NCBI RefSeq assembly: GCF_900104815.1
Contig: NZ_FNTD01000004.1
Span: 5,286,501 to 5,350,500, forward strand
From: Streptomyces misionensis
GTDB lineage: Bacteria; Actinomycetota; Actinomycetes; Streptomycetales; Streptomycetaceae
Direction of reading: 5' to 3'
DNA length: 64,000 bases
Part shown: positions 41,398 through 49,523 of the stretch, piece by piece
Numbering within the stretch: position 1 is the stretch's first letter
Layout of the letters: each line of letters starts with the position of its first letter
Position numbers and translations under genes: made by a program
Notes under the pieces: generated by a model
The model's database searches: none
Seen by the model: only the letters and a program-made list of their open reading frames with translations
Told to the model about the DNA's origin: nothing

Positions 41398-41571
41398 GTG
41401 TCGAAAACAGCATTGGAGAGTGAAATGTTCAGGATGATTGATGGATTTTGGCGGACGGTCCGTTACGCCATCGATGACGAGGGCCGGACCGCCCGCCTCC
41501 AGTCCCTGCTTGTAACGACTGCCATCGTTGCAGCTGGGTGCTACGTCCTGTGTGCCGGTCGCTGGGTCTAG
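41398..41571 (+). CDS. Small single-pass membrane protein
   Basis: A 57-residue frame from GTG 41398, after AAAGGGTAGAGACC. It reads RMIDGFWRTVRYAIDDEGRT then a transmembrane helix LVTTAIVAAGCYVLCAGRW. Small peptides of this layout (charged Arg/Asp segment plus one helix) accompany AICE regulators in other streptomycetes, but I cannot name a family. ATG 41425 is an alternative. Confidence 0.55.
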   Translation: MSKTALESEMFRMIDGFWRTVRYAIDDEGRTARLQSLLVTTAIVAAGCYVLCAGRWV

Positions 41572-41705
41572 CTAGGCAACAGAGGGACAAGACGAGGTAA
41601 GGGTACGGCGGGTTCCTGTCTCATGGCCAGGGCTCGCCGCGCCCAGAGCCTATGAGAGGGAGGGCTGCCCACGAGGTCGGTGTAGCGGCTTTGGGGTGGC
41701 GCTGC

Positions 41706-41814
41706 TTTGGCGCGAGTGATCATGGCCCCGTAAGCTTCCGGCGCGTCGGGCAGTCTGTGGACCTGCCCGGTGAAGCACGACGTTGGGGCCATGATCTTCG
41801 AGGCTCGCGCCAAA
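41706..41814. repeat. Long imperfect inverted repeat (109 bp)
   Basis: TTTGGCGCGAG-TGATCATGGCCCC (41706-41729) faces GGGGCCATGATC at 41785-41796 and CTCGCGCCAAA at 41804-41814. The arms pair except for a few extra bases on the right. No coding gene overlaps it convincingly. It could be a small non-autonomous insertion, a transfer-origin structure, or a transcribed hairpin. Confidence 0.6.
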
Positions 41815-41889
41815 GTGGCTCCGTAAAGCCGTGGAGCCGACCGGCCCAGCCACGTCGGACCCCTTCTCTGACATCAGGCGGCTGACTGC

Positions 41890-42492
41890 TCAGTGCGCGG
41901 TACGGACGCCGGCCGGGCTGGAGCGGGGCGGAGACAGGAGCGCAGGCCCGGCCGGGGGCCGGGCCGCGCGCGGTGAGCGGAGCGAGCCGCCTTGAACCAG
42001 TAGAGAAAGTTGTAACTCAGTCGGGCTTCCGGGGCTTGAAGTCATGGGCGCAGTTCGGAGTTCGGCGTCCTGGCGGTGCAAGAGCGGCAGGAAGACCACG
42101 GGTCGAATCGTCCACGTGATGCGGATGCCCTCGTGGGTCACCGACACCGTGCAGGGCTCGTTACGCAGGAGCGCGCGCCTGGTCTCGATGCGGCCGTCGT
42201 ACAGCCACTCCCATGCAGCGTCCGACGCGTCTGCGTCGAGGGCCGATGAGATCGTTCGGAGAATGACCGCTACCCACCGGTCCGCCTGCGGAGCTGCGTA
42301 GGCGTCGAAGGATGCCAGGAGCGCCGGCTCCTGCTGCTCGGTGAGGTGCTGCGTCCAGCACTCGCACCAGTAGCCACGTCGGAGCCCCATCATCACCACC
42401 GGGCCGCCTCCTTTCGTGGTCTCGGGACTGCTGCCGCGGCTGTGAGATGGCTGAGGCAGGTCATGGGCGTCCCGCTCGGTGTTCAGAGACAC
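41890..42492 (-). CDS. Hypothetical AICE protein
   Basis: A 200-residue cytosolic protein. The central part is conserved-looking: RRGYWCECWTQHLTEQQEPA, ASFDAYAAPQADRWVAVILR, AAWEWLYDGRIETRRALLR and GIRITWTIRPVVFLPLL. The C-terminal 50 residues are Pro/Ser/Arg-rich. It overlaps the 3' end of the ATP-binding gene by 10 bp and is probably translated with it. Similar proteins recur in Streptomyces integrative elements; no function is known. Confidence 0.72.
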   Translation of the reverse strand: MSLNTERDAHDLPQPSHSRGSSPETTKGGGPVVMMGLRRGYWCECWTQHLTEQQEPALLASFDAYAAPQADRWVAVILRTISSALDADASDAAWEWLYDGRIETRRALLRNEPCTVSVTHEGIRITWTIRPVVFLPLLHRQDAELRTAPMTSSPGSPTELQLSLLVQGGSLRSPRAARPPAGPALLSPPRSSPAGVRTAH

Positions 42493-42896
42493 GGCGCCGA
42501 CTCCTCAAGGTTGACCAGGACACCGAGTTCCGCGCTGACCGTTCGGCCGGACTCGTCCCCGTGGACGGTGACGCTGTCGGCGAGGGCGGCGACCAGGGCG
42601 AGCCCGCGGCCGTGGGTCGCGCTGAGCGGTGGGTCCTGGACCTCGGGCGTGGTCTTGGTGTGGCCGCAGTCGGTCACGGCGATCGTGAGCGCCCGATCGG
42701 AGACGGTGAGGCTGACGCGGAAGGCGCCGGCACTCTCGCCGCTGGCGGTGTGGGTGACGGCGTTGGTGCCGAGTTCGGTGACGATCAGCTCGGCGTCCTC
42801 GGAGCGCGGGTGGCCGTTCAGGGTGGCTCGGGTCCAGCGGCGCGCGGTGCTGAGTTCTTGGGGGTGCCCGGGGAAGGTGCGTCCGTGGGTGGGCAT
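42483..42896 (-). CDS. RsbW-like ATP-binding regulatory protein
   Basis: A 137-residue HATPase_c protein of the anti-sigma-factor type. Visible are the N box AELIVTELGTNAVTHT, AVTDCGH (D-x-G-like box) and HGRGLALVAALAD (G box). Such single-domain kinases are extremely numerous in Streptomyces and may phosphorylate an anti-anti-sigma partner, though none is adjacent. Start at ATG 42896, five bases after GGAGG; ATG 42908 is an alternative. First gene of a minus-strand pair, divergent from the ABM and XRE genes. Confidence 0.82.
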   Translation of the reverse strand: MPTHGRTFPGHPQELSTARRWTRATLNGHPRSEDAELIVTELGTNAVTHTASGESAGAFRVSLTVSDRALTIAVTDCGHTKTTPEVQDPPLSATHGRGLALVAALADSVTVHGDESGRTVSAELGVLVNLEESAPCL

Positions 42897-42971
42897 GGCG
42901 TCCTCCATGGCGGTGACCTGCTGTCTTCCGTGCCATCGGGGGCGACCGGCTGACACGGACCATGCAGAGCC

Positions 42972-43029
42972 GTACAATTAGTACTAGCACCGTACCGAAT
43001 GTGCGCGTACCGAGAGTGCGGGTTCGTAC
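42972..43029. promoter_or_regulatory. GTAC-rich control region between divergent AICE genes
   Basis: Five GTAC tetranucleotides start at 42972, 42981, 42992, 43007 and 43026, in the gap between the RsbW-like and ABM/XRE genes. The first pair lies in ACAATTAGTACTAGC, an AT-rich island. The same GTAC/AGTACT motif forms a regular array after the XRE regulator gene (44617-44673), so both may be operators of that regulator. Confidence 0.5.
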
Positions 43030-43109
43030 TTTTCGTGCGAGCGGTCGGCGCATAGCGTTCGCCGGGTGGTCTGGTGCTGGCCTGGAATCCGATGGAGAGA
43101 GGACCTCGC

Positions 43110-43424
43110 ATGTTCGGACTGATGGTGCGCTTCACCTGCAAGGACGAGACGTCGGCGGCAGCGTTTGATGACCTCGTGGCGCGGACCGGCGAGCTGATCC
43201 GGGCGAACGAGCCCGGGACGGTGATCTACGCGGTGCACCGCGTTGACGGGCGGCCCTTGGAGCGCGTGTTCTACGAGCTGTACCAGGACAAGGACGCCTT
43301 CGAGGAGCACGAGTCGAAGGACTACGTCCGCGCCTTCCTCTCCGAGCGGGACCAGTACCTTTCCGCCACAGAGGTCGACCGTCTGGACTTCGTGTCCGGC
43401 AAGGGTGTGGACGTTGAGCACTGA
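43110..43424 (+). CDS. ABM-like (antibiotic biosynthesis monooxygenase fold) protein
   Basis: A 104-residue dimeric alpha/beta-barrel protein. The pattern MVRFTCKDETSAAAFDDLVA, NEPGTVIYAVHRVDGRPLER and FYELYQDKDAFEEHESKDYV is that of the ABM fold, which includes quinol monooxygenases and YdhR/YgiN-like proteins. In AICEs a member often sits immediately upstream of the XRE regulator and is presumably regulatory or housekeeping for it. Start ATG 43110 follows GAGAGGA. It overlaps the XRE start by 11 bp. Confidence 0.83.
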   Translation: MFGLMVRFTCKDETSAAAFDDLVARTGELIRANEPGTVIYAVHRVDGRPLERVFYELYQDKDAFEEHESKDYVRAFLSERDQYLSATEVDRLDFVSGKGVDVEH

Positions 43425-44643
43425 GTATCAAAAGGCGCTGGGTCGCAAGATCGCCTTCCACCGCAAACGGCGCGGGCTGTCGCAGAAGGAGTTCGCCGGC
43501 CTCCTCGGCCGATCGGAAGCGTGGGTGTCCCAGGTGGAGCGGGGCGTACGACGCATCGACCGGATGACCGTGCTGGAAAAGGTCGCCGAAGTGCTGGAGG
43601 TGCCGATCGCCGAGCTGGCGGCCGAGGCCCCCATCGTGGCGTCCGTGGCCGAAGGCGAGCCACCGGGTGCGAGTCGGCTGCGACTGGTGCTGAGTTCCGC
43701 ACACTCGCTCAAGGCGATCCTCGGCCGGCAGGACGCACCCCCGGATGTGCAGGCACTCCGGGCCGAGGTAGACCGCGCTTGGTCGCTGACGCATCAGGGC
43801 AACTACGCCGACCTGGCCGATCTGCTCGAAGGGCTCGTTCCGCGGCTGGAGTCGGCAACCCGCTCGGTGTCAGAGGCCGAGCGTCCCGAACTCTTCCGGT
43901 TGCTCGCGGTCATGTATCACACGTGCAGCGGGGCGCTCGCGAACCTGGGAGAACCTGAGGCGGCCTGGATCGCCGTTGACCGTGCCGTTGTCGCCGCCGA
44001 GCGAGCCGGTGATCCGCTGCTGATGGCAGCCGGCGAATTCCGGCTCTCCATCGTCTTCCTCGGTGCGCGCCACTTCGAGCAGGCGGCGCAAGCGTCGGGC
44101 AGTGCGGCTGACGCTTTGCAGTCCCTCGCGGAATCCGGGCAGATCGAGGCGGTGGCGCTGCGGGGTGCGCTCACGTTGCAACGGGCGGTCGCCGCCGCTC
44201 GGCTGAACCTGGCCGATGAGGCGTACGGCTTCCTCCGTGATGCTCGCGCCATGGCCGAGCAGGTCGGTGATGGGCGCAACGACTACAACACCGAGTTCGG
44301 ACCCACCAACGTCGGCTTGCACGAGGTGTCGGTCGCGGTCGACCTCGGAGACGCCGGGGTTGCTCTTCGAGCCGCGCAGGCAGTCGACGCATCGGGACTG
44401 TCCGCAGAACGGCAGACACGGTTCCAGATCGACGTGGCCAGGGCCTATGCCCAACGACGCCAGGTTGTTGACGCCGTATCGGCCCTGCTGAAGGCCCGGG
44501 AACAGTCGCCCGAGATGGTGCGGTCCTTGCCGATGGTCAAGCAGCTCGTGGCCGACCTTCTGACCATGAGTCAGCCCCCGTCCGAGGAGCTGCGCGCCCT
44601 GGCAGGAGAGTTGGGCGTACACGAAGTACGGACTGGTACCTGA
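43414..44643 (+). CDS. XRE-family regulator with a TPR-like C-terminal domain
   Basis: A 409-residue regulator (TTG 43414; GTG 43405 possible). Residues 7-60 are a helix-turn-helix: GRKIAFHRKRRGLSQKEFAG, GRSEAWVSQVERGVRRID. The remaining ~330 residues are a chain of helical hairpins with a TPR look (AERPELFRLLAVMYHTCSGA, NYADLADLLEGLV, GEPEAAWIAVDRAVVAAE), the architecture of RRNPP-like or BldD/Pra-type proteins, in which the C-terminal part senses a ligand or peptide. It overlaps the ABM gene. The phased GTAC array is embedded in its last 27 coding bases and continues downstream, consistent with autoregulation or control of the transfer genes. Confidence 0.85.
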   Translation: MSTEYQKALGRKIAFHRKRRGLSQKEFAGLLGRSEAWVSQVERGVRRIDRMTVLEKVAEVLEVPIAELAAEAPIVASVAEGEPPGASRLRLVLSSAHSLKAILGRQDAPPDVQALRAEVDRAWSLTHQGNYADLADLLEGLVPRLESATRSVSEAERPELFRLLAVMYHTCSGALANLGEPEAAWIAVDRAVVAAERAGDPLLMAAGEFRLSIVFLGARHFEQAAQASGSAADALQSLAESGQIEAVALRGALTLQRAVAAARLNLADEAYGFLRDARAMAEQVGDGRNDYNTEFGPTNVGLHEVSVAVDLGDAGVALRAAQAVDASGLSAERQTRFQIDVARAYAQRRQVVDAVSALLKAREQSPEMVRSLPMVKQLVADLLTMSQPPSEELRALAGELGVHEVRTGT

Positions 44644-44673
44644 AGTACTAGACAGTACTTGGAGTACGGGTTA
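44617..44673. repeat. Iteron-like 19-bp repeats with phased GTAC motifs
   Basis: Six GTAC tetranucleotides start at 44617, 44626, 44636, 44645, 44655 and 44664, with spacings of 9, 10, 9, 10 and 9. The array reads as three 19-bp units: GTACACGAAGTACGGACTG, GTACCTGAAGTACTAGACA, GTACTTGGAGTACGGGTTA. It spans the regulator's last 27 coding bases and the following intergenic DNA, upstream of the SCO3933-type/tra operon. A regulator binding one helix face could recognise all units. Confidence 0.75.
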
Positions 44674-44958
44674 CTGTGGTTGGTGTCGGCACGCCCCTTC
44701 GCGTCCAGCGGAGTTGGCGCGCGGGCATGCGAACGGGCCGGAGCAGGAAGGCAGACCTGCACCGGCGCGTGAGTGAGAGGGCCACAGAAAGCAGATGTGG
44801 CCTGAGCGGGAGGCAGCCCACTCAGGCCGGGTGCGTCTTTGGCATCAACGCTCTTGGAGCGTATCGCGCCCAGTCGGTATGAGGTCAACCTCCCGTTGCG
44901 TAGTCATTCGTCACTGAATGCACCGTGCCTACGGTGCGACGCAAGGGAGAGCAGTTCT

Positions 44959-45315
44959 GTGCGTGTAATCCGTGTGGAGACGTCGGCGGCAACAATCCTG
45001 CTCACCGAGGCTCCGGAGCCCAAGGTCCGCGACCGGCAGACCGGTGAGATCGCCAAGGACGCGAACACCGGGGAGGCGCTGATGACCATCGGCGTCGTCT
45101 ACATCGAGGACGGCGAGTCCTCGCTCATCAAGGTCACTGTTCCGGAGAGCGGCATCACCGAGGGGCTGTCCCTCGGCTCCCCGGTCTCGCTGGTGGGCCT
45201 GGTGGCCCGGCCGTGGGAGTCCGTGTTCAACGGCCAGCAGCGCCACGGCATCGCCTACCGGGCGGCCGCGGTCGCGCCGGCCGCCTTCCCGGCAGCAGTC
45301 GGGGCCTCCGCCTGA
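44959..45315 (+). CDS. SCO3933-family AICE regulatory protein
   Basis: A 118-residue protein. The pattern VIRVETSAATILLTEAPEPK, VRDRQTGEIAKDANTGEALM and VARPWESVFNGQQRHGIAYR is typical of the SCO3933-type proteins that precede Tra in Streptomyces AICEs. The fold is beta-rich with no HTH. Start GTG 44959 follows AAGGGAGA. The stop overlaps the tra start (TGATG), and the GTAC array upstream is probably its operator. Confidence 0.85.
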   Translation: MRVIRVETSAATILLTEAPEPKVRDRQTGEIAKDANTGEALMTIGVVYIEDGESSLIKVTVPESGITEGLSLGSPVSLVGLVARPWESVFNGQQRHGIAYRAAAVAPAAFPAAVGASA

Positions 45316-46691
45316 TGTCCAACTGGACGACGCTGTTGGAGGTGGGTGGCCTCCTCACCGCACTTGGCGGTGGGGCCGCCTACACCCGGACTCGTCACCC
45401 GGGCGTTTACTGGTCCACGGTCGGACTGCCGTTATCGGCGGCTCGCCTCCTCGGCTCGTACGGCTCCGTCATGGAGGCGTGCGGGCTGACGTTGCCGCCC
45501 TCCAGGCTGCGGGCTCTCGCCATCAAGGCAACGACTCGCCGTGAGGTGCGGCCCGTGCCTCCGCGGCGAGGCATCCTCCGTCCCACGTCCACCGGCCTGC
45601 GGCTCCGGCTGCGGCTGGCTCCCGGGCAGGAACCGGCGGACGTCGCCGCCTCGGCGGAGCGACTACGGCATGCCTGGGGCGTCCACGCCGTGTACGTGCG
45701 TGACGTCAAGCCGGGTGTCGTGGAACTCCGGCTCGTCGGCTTCGACGTCCTGCGGAAGGTGCGGATGCCTCGAAGAAGCGGCGGTGGGCTTCTCCGGGTG
45801 CCGGTTGCCCTGAGGGAGGACGCGACCGCGTTCGTCCGCGACTACCGCGCCATTCCCCACCAACTCACCCTCGGCGCCACCCTGTCCGGGAAGTCCATGT
45901 ACCTACGGCACCTGGTGGCCGGACTCGCCCCTCAGCCGGTTGCCCTGGTCGGTATCGACTGCAAGCGCGGTGTCGAGCTGGCGCCGTTCGCCGCCCGGCT
46001 CTCCGCGCTGGCGACCGACCCGGAGCAGGCGGCGGAGCTGCTGCCCGTGCTGGTCAAGGAAATGGAAGACCGGTACGACCTGATCAAGGCCCAGCAGGGC
46101 ATCGCACCGAGCATCCCGAACGAGGAGATCACCTCCGACATCTGGGGCCTGCCCGACAGCGAACGTCCCGTGCCGATCGTGCTGTTCGTGGACGAGGTCG
46201 CCGAACTCTTCCTCGTCGCCACCAGGAAGGACGAGGAACGCCGCGACGAGATGGTCACCCAGCTCATCCGCCTCGCCCAGCTCGGCCGCGCGGCCGGCAT
46301 CTATCTGGAGGTGTGCGGGCAGCGCTTCGGCGCCGAACTCGGCAAGGGCGCGACCATGCTCCGTGCCCAGCTCACCGGCCGCGTCTGCCACCGCGTCAAC
46401 GACGAAGCCTCCGCGAAGATGGCCCTCGGCGACATCGCCCCCGAAGCGGTCATGGCCGCCTGCTCCATCGCCCCCGAACGGCCCGGCCTGGCTGTGGCGG
46501 GTGACACCTCCGGTGGCTGGTCCCGCATCCGCACGCCTTACCTGACCCTCGCCGCCGCTGCCCAGATCTGTCGGGAGTGGGCACATCTGGCCCCCGCCGT
46601 ACCCGCGCTGAGCCGCTTCCGTCCCTATGCCCCCGTGCAGCAGGTCGGGACGGCCTCACCGGTTGTCCGTCCGCATCCGGCGACGGACTGA
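45315..46691 (+). CDS. FtsK/SpoIIIE-like Tra protein (AICE DNA translocase)
   Basis: A 458-residue membrane-associated motor. A short hydrophobic N-terminus precedes the motor domain; the Walker A-like segment is GATLSGKSMYLRHLV (near residue 195), VGIDCKRGVELAP follows, and IVLFVDEVAELF is Walker B. LRAQLTGRVCHRVNDEASAK and MALGDIAPEA are shared with TraB-type translocases. In mycelial actinomycetes one such hexameric protein moves double-stranded DNA between hyphae. The P-loop is atypical (GATLSGKS, Ala-Thr-Leu in place of GxxGxGKS), as in pSAM2-type Tra. Confidence 0.9.
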   Translation: MSNWTTLLEVGGLLTALGGGAAYTRTRHPGVYWSTVGLPLSAARLLGSYGSVMEACGLTLPPSRLRALAIKATTRREVRPVPPRRGILRPTSTGLRLRLRLAPGQEPADVAASAERLRHAWGVHAVYVRDVKPGVVELRLVGFDVLRKVRMPRRSGGGLLRVPVALREDATAFVRDYRAIPHQLTLGATLSGKSMYLRHLVAGLAPQPVALVGIDCKRGVELAPFAARLSALATDPEQAAELLPVLVKEMEDRYDLIKAQQGIAPSIPNEEITSDIWGLPDSERPVPIVLFVDEVAELFLVATRKDEERRDEMVTQLIRLAQLGRAAGIYLEVCGQRFGAELGKGATMLRAQLTGRVCHRVNDEASAKMALGDIAPEAVMAACSIAPERPGLAVAGDTSGGWSRIRTPYLTLAAAAQICREWAHLAPAVPALSRFRPYAPVQQVGTASPVVRPHPATD

Positions 46692-46771
46692 CCCACTTCC
46701 CCCCGGGCCGGCGTGACCATCCCGCGCCGTGTCCCTACCCCGGCCTGTCCGAAACCGGAAGGAGCCGCATC

Positions 46772-47392
46772 ATGCGCGCCCAACTGGCCCGTGTGGACGC
46801 GGTACTCGTCCAGGCGCTCATTGCCGCCGCCCTGTCCTTCGCTCACCTGCACGATGTCGCCGTGGCGGCTGGACAGGACGGATGGAAGGCGTGGGCCTAC
46901 CCCGTCTCCGTCGACCTGCTGCTGGTCGCGGCCTGGCGTCGACTGCGCTCCGGTGCGACCAGAGCGGCGGCCTGGTGCTGGTTCGTCATCGCGCTCGCCG
47001 CCTCCCTCGGTGCCAACGTCGCCACCGCCGGCCTCCTCGACCTCCGCAATGTCCCGGCCTGGCTGCGCATCCTCGTCGCGGGCTGGCCCGCCCTCGCCTT
47101 CCTCGGCGGAACCCTCCTCGCCCACACCGCGTCCACGACGGACCCCGAACCCGCGGCCATCGAGGACCAGGAGGACGAGCCCAAAACCGCACCCAAACCA
47201 CCAGCACAACCCGCCACCGAGATGCCACCGCAGCACCCGCCCGTGCCCGTCCCCTCCGCCCTGGTCACCCACGCCCGCAAGGTCGCCGCCGAACACCACG
47301 CCCGTACTGGCGCCCCGATCGACACCCCGACCCTCCGCGCCCGCCTCGGCGTCCCGGCACCGATGGCCGAAGCCATCGCCGCCCACCTCTGA
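46772..47392 (+). CDS. DUF2637 membrane protein (Spd-type spread protein)
   Basis: A 206-residue protein with three or four membrane helices in residues 1-115 (VQALIAAALSFAHLHDVAVA, VSVDLLLVAAWRRL, WFVIALAASLGANVATAGLL, LRILVAGWPALAFLGGTLL) and a Pro-rich cytosolic region ending in a helical DNA-binding-like segment (IDTPTLRARLGVPAPMAEAI). DUF2637 proteins are carried by Streptomyces conjugative elements beside tra; spread (Spd) functions move plasmids along the recipient hyphae. Start ATG 46772 after GGAAGGAG. Confidence 0.85.
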   Translation: MRAQLARVDAVLVQALIAAALSFAHLHDVAVAAGQDGWKAWAYPVSVDLLLVAAWRRLRSGATRAAAWCWFVIALAASLGANVATAGLLDLRNVPAWLRILVAGWPALAFLGGTLLAHTASTTDPEPAAIEDQEDEPKTAPKPPAQPATEMPPQHPPVPVPSALVTHARKVAAEHHARTGAPIDTPTLRARLGVPAPMAEAIAAHL

Positions 47393-47403
47393 GAGGAGAC
47401 CGC

Positions 47404-47595
47404 GTGTCCGCCAACCGCAACTTCCGCAACGTCGTCCGGATCGGCCCCGTCCAGGTCGGCACCGCCTACGACCACCGGGGCCGCGAGAAGCACACCGCCG
47501 CCTGCACCGCCCCGCGCTGCGGCTTCTCCGCCGACTACGACAGCCGCGCCGCCGCCGAACTGGCCGCCCGCACCCACCGCTGTCCCGTCCGCTGA
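47404..47595 (+). CDS. Small mobile-element transfer protein
   Basis: A 63-residue protein: NFRNVVRIGPVQVGTAYDHR, GREKHTAACTAPRCGFSADY, then DSRAAAELAARTHRC. The C-x4-C and a distal H-x-C give a possible zinc site. Similar ones lie downstream of DUF2637 genes in pSAM2-like AICEs and are annotated only as transfer proteins. GTG 47404 follows AGAGGAG. Confidence 0.8.
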   Translation: MSANRNFRNVVRIGPVQVGTAYDHRGREKHTAACTAPRCGFSADYDSRAAAELAARTHRCPVR

Positions 47596-47605
47596 GGGAG
47601 CTTCC

Positions 47606-47800
47606 GTGACCGTCTCGCTGCCGCTCGTCTTCGTCCTGGGCGTCATCGCCTGGGCTGCGATCAAGTTCCTCGGTATCCGCCTCTGGGTCGCCGTCGTGAT
47701 CGCCCTGTTCGGCTTCTACCTCTCCCACACCTTCCTCGCCCCCGCCATCGAGACCGGCACCCGATCCGGGGTCGGCGTCGTCAACGGCACCCACAAGTGA
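47606..47800 (+). CDS. Small Spd-type membrane protein
   Basis: A 64-residue protein with two membrane helices (SLPLVFVLGVIAWAAIKFLG and LWVAVVIALFGFYLSHTFLA). It sits between two other small transfer genes with gaps of 10-15 bp, in the usual Spd position of Streptomyces AICEs. It probably takes part in DNA spread, but the molecular role is unknown. Confidence 0.8.
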   Translation: MTVSLPLVFVLGVIAWAAIKFLGIRLWVAVVIALFGFYLSHTFLAPAIETGTRSGVGVVNGTHK

Positions 47801-47814
47801 CAAGGAGGAACGCC

Positions 47815-48072
47815 ATGCTCCGCCCCAAGCTGCCCGACATCCCCACCCTGCCGACCACGACTGTCACGCCACAGCAGGTGCAGGCACCGGCTCCTTCGAC
47901 CGGCCGTCCGCTCACCCCGTACGTGGGCATCGGCGCCGGAGCCGTCGTCGCCGTGGTCGTCGTCGGCATCGTCCTCACCGCGCTCCTGGCCGCGGTCGCC
48001 ATCTCGGCCGTCTCCGTGGCCGTCGCCGCCGTGGTCCTGCGCTCCCTCGTCAGTAACCCGCATAAGCGCTGA
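47815..48072 (+). CDS. SpdD-like membrane protein
   Basis: An 85-residue protein with a Pro/Thr-rich N-terminus (LRPKLPDIPTLPTTTVTP) and a long hydrophobic helix (VGIGAGAVVAVVVVGIVLTA, continuing AVAISAVSVAVAAVVL), the SpdD layout of plasmid spread proteins. ATG 47815 has AAGGAGGAA before it. It is the last gene of the transfer cluster before the replication gene. Confidence 0.8.
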   Translation: MLRPKLPDIPTLPTTTVTPQQVQAPAPSTGRPLTPYVGIGAGAVVAVVVVGIVLTALLAAVAISAVSVAVAAVVLRSLVSNPHKR

Positions 48073-48203
48073 CCGGCCTCCGGGGCGACAACAAGCCGCC
48101 AAGCATCCCGTCGCCCCGGGGCCGTCTCTCCCGACCACAGAACCAGCCGAAAGGAAGTCCCATCATCACCCGGCAGACTCCGCCTCCGCTGGCGGAACTC
48201 TCC

Positions 48204-49523
48204 ATGCTGGCCTCGCTGGGGACCATGCCCGAGCTGGCTCGACAGCTCTCCGGCCTGGGCGGCTGCACCAACCCCGTCCGCCTCGACGGCCACCGCACCG
48301 AGTACCAGGTCGACACCACGACCGGCGAGATCGGCCGACTCCTGCACCACCTCGACTCCAGCGCCCTGCCCGCCGGTCAGCTCCTGGTCCGCTGCAACAA
48401 CCGCCGCGCCACCCGCTGCGCCGCCTGCGCCGAGACCTACCGCCGCGACACCTTCCACCTGATCACCGCCGGTCTCCGGGGCGGCAAGGGCACACCGGAA
48501 CAGGTCGGCACACACCCGCGGGTCTTCGCCACCTTCACCGCCCCCGGCTTCGGCCCGGTCCACAACCGCCCCTCAGGTGGGAGGAACTGCCGCTGCGGCC
48601 TCCGGCACGACGAGACGGACCCCGTCCTGGGCTCGCCCCTCGACCCGGACACCTACGACTACGAAGCGGCCGTGCTCTGGAACGCGCACGCCGGGGCCCT
48701 GTGGCGACGCTTCTCGATCTACCTCCGCCGCGAGGTCGCCAAGCGCGCCGGCCTCACCCAACGCGCCTTCCGCGATCACGCCCGGATCTCGTTCGCCAAG
48801 GTCGCCGAGTACCAGAAGCGCGGCGCCGTCCACTTCCACGCCGTGATCCGCCTCGACGGCCCCGAAGGCGGCGACACGCCTCCACCGGCCTGGGCCACCG
48901 CCGAGCTGCTGACGGACGCCATCCGTGCCGCTGCCGCTGCCGCACGCGTCGACGGACCGGAGATCGACGGCCGGTCGCACGCGTTCGTCTTCGGCCGCCA
49001 GCTCGACGTCCGCCCCATCCGCTCCACCGACTTCAACGACGGCCAGGACCTGACCGAGCGAGCCGTCGCGGCATACATCGCCAAGTACGCAACCAAGGGC
49101 GCCGAGACCGCGACCGGCACCCTCGACCGGCCGATCCGCTTCCTCGCCGAACTGGCCCAAGCCCGGATCAGCGAACACGCCCGACGCATGATCCGCACCG
49201 CCTGGACCCTCGGCGCACGCCCCGAGCTGGCAGACCTCCGCCTCCGCGCCTGGGCGCACATGCTCAGCTTCCGCGGCCACTTCTCTACCAAGTCCCGCCG
49301 CTACTCCACCACCCTCGGCGCCCTCCGCGACGCGCGCGCCGAATGGCGCCGAGCCCAAACCGCTCCGGTTGTCGCGCAGGACGGCGAAACCACGCTCGTT
49401 CTCGCCCACTGGGTCTTCGCCGGTACCGGCCTCTCCCGCGCCGAAGCCTGGCTCACCGCATCTCTCGAACCCGCCCCTGGAACGGAAGGAGAGCCGACAT
49501 GGACGCCCGCCGCGACGAGCTGA
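48204..49523 (+). CDS. RepSA-like replication initiator
   Basis: A 439-residue rolling-circle-type initiator. An N-terminal Cys cluster (VRCNNRRATRCAACAETYRR) is followed by RVFATFTAPGFGPVH, a second Cys/His part (GRNCRCGLRHDE), and the H-x-H-like FHAVIRLDG, then AAYIAKYATKGAE, where the Tyr could be the nicking residue; all match the pSAM2 RepSA group. The ATG at 48204 is the first standard start, but the frame is open and protein-like further upstream to about 48162, where no ATG, GTG or TTG exists; see the finding on its start. Confidence 0.88.
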   Translation: MLASLGTMPELARQLSGLGGCTNPVRLDGHRTEYQVDTTTGEIGRLLHHLDSSALPAGQLLVRCNNRRATRCAACAETYRRDTFHLITAGLRGGKGTPEQVGTHPRVFATFTAPGFGPVHNRPSGGRNCRCGLRHDETDPVLGSPLDPDTYDYEAAVLWNAHAGALWRRFSIYLRREVAKRAGLTQRAFRDHARISFAKVAEYQKRGAVHFHAVIRLDGPEGGDTPPPAWATAELLTDAIRAAAAAARVDGPEIDGRSHAFVFGRQLDVRPIRSTDFNDGQDLTERAVAAYIAKYATKGAETATGTLDRPIRFLAELAQARISEHARRMIRTAWTLGARPELADLRLRAWAHMLSFRGHFSTKSRRYSTTLGALRDARAEWRRAQTAPVVAQDGETTLVLAHWVFAGTGLSRAEAWLTASLEPAPGTEGEPTWTPAATS

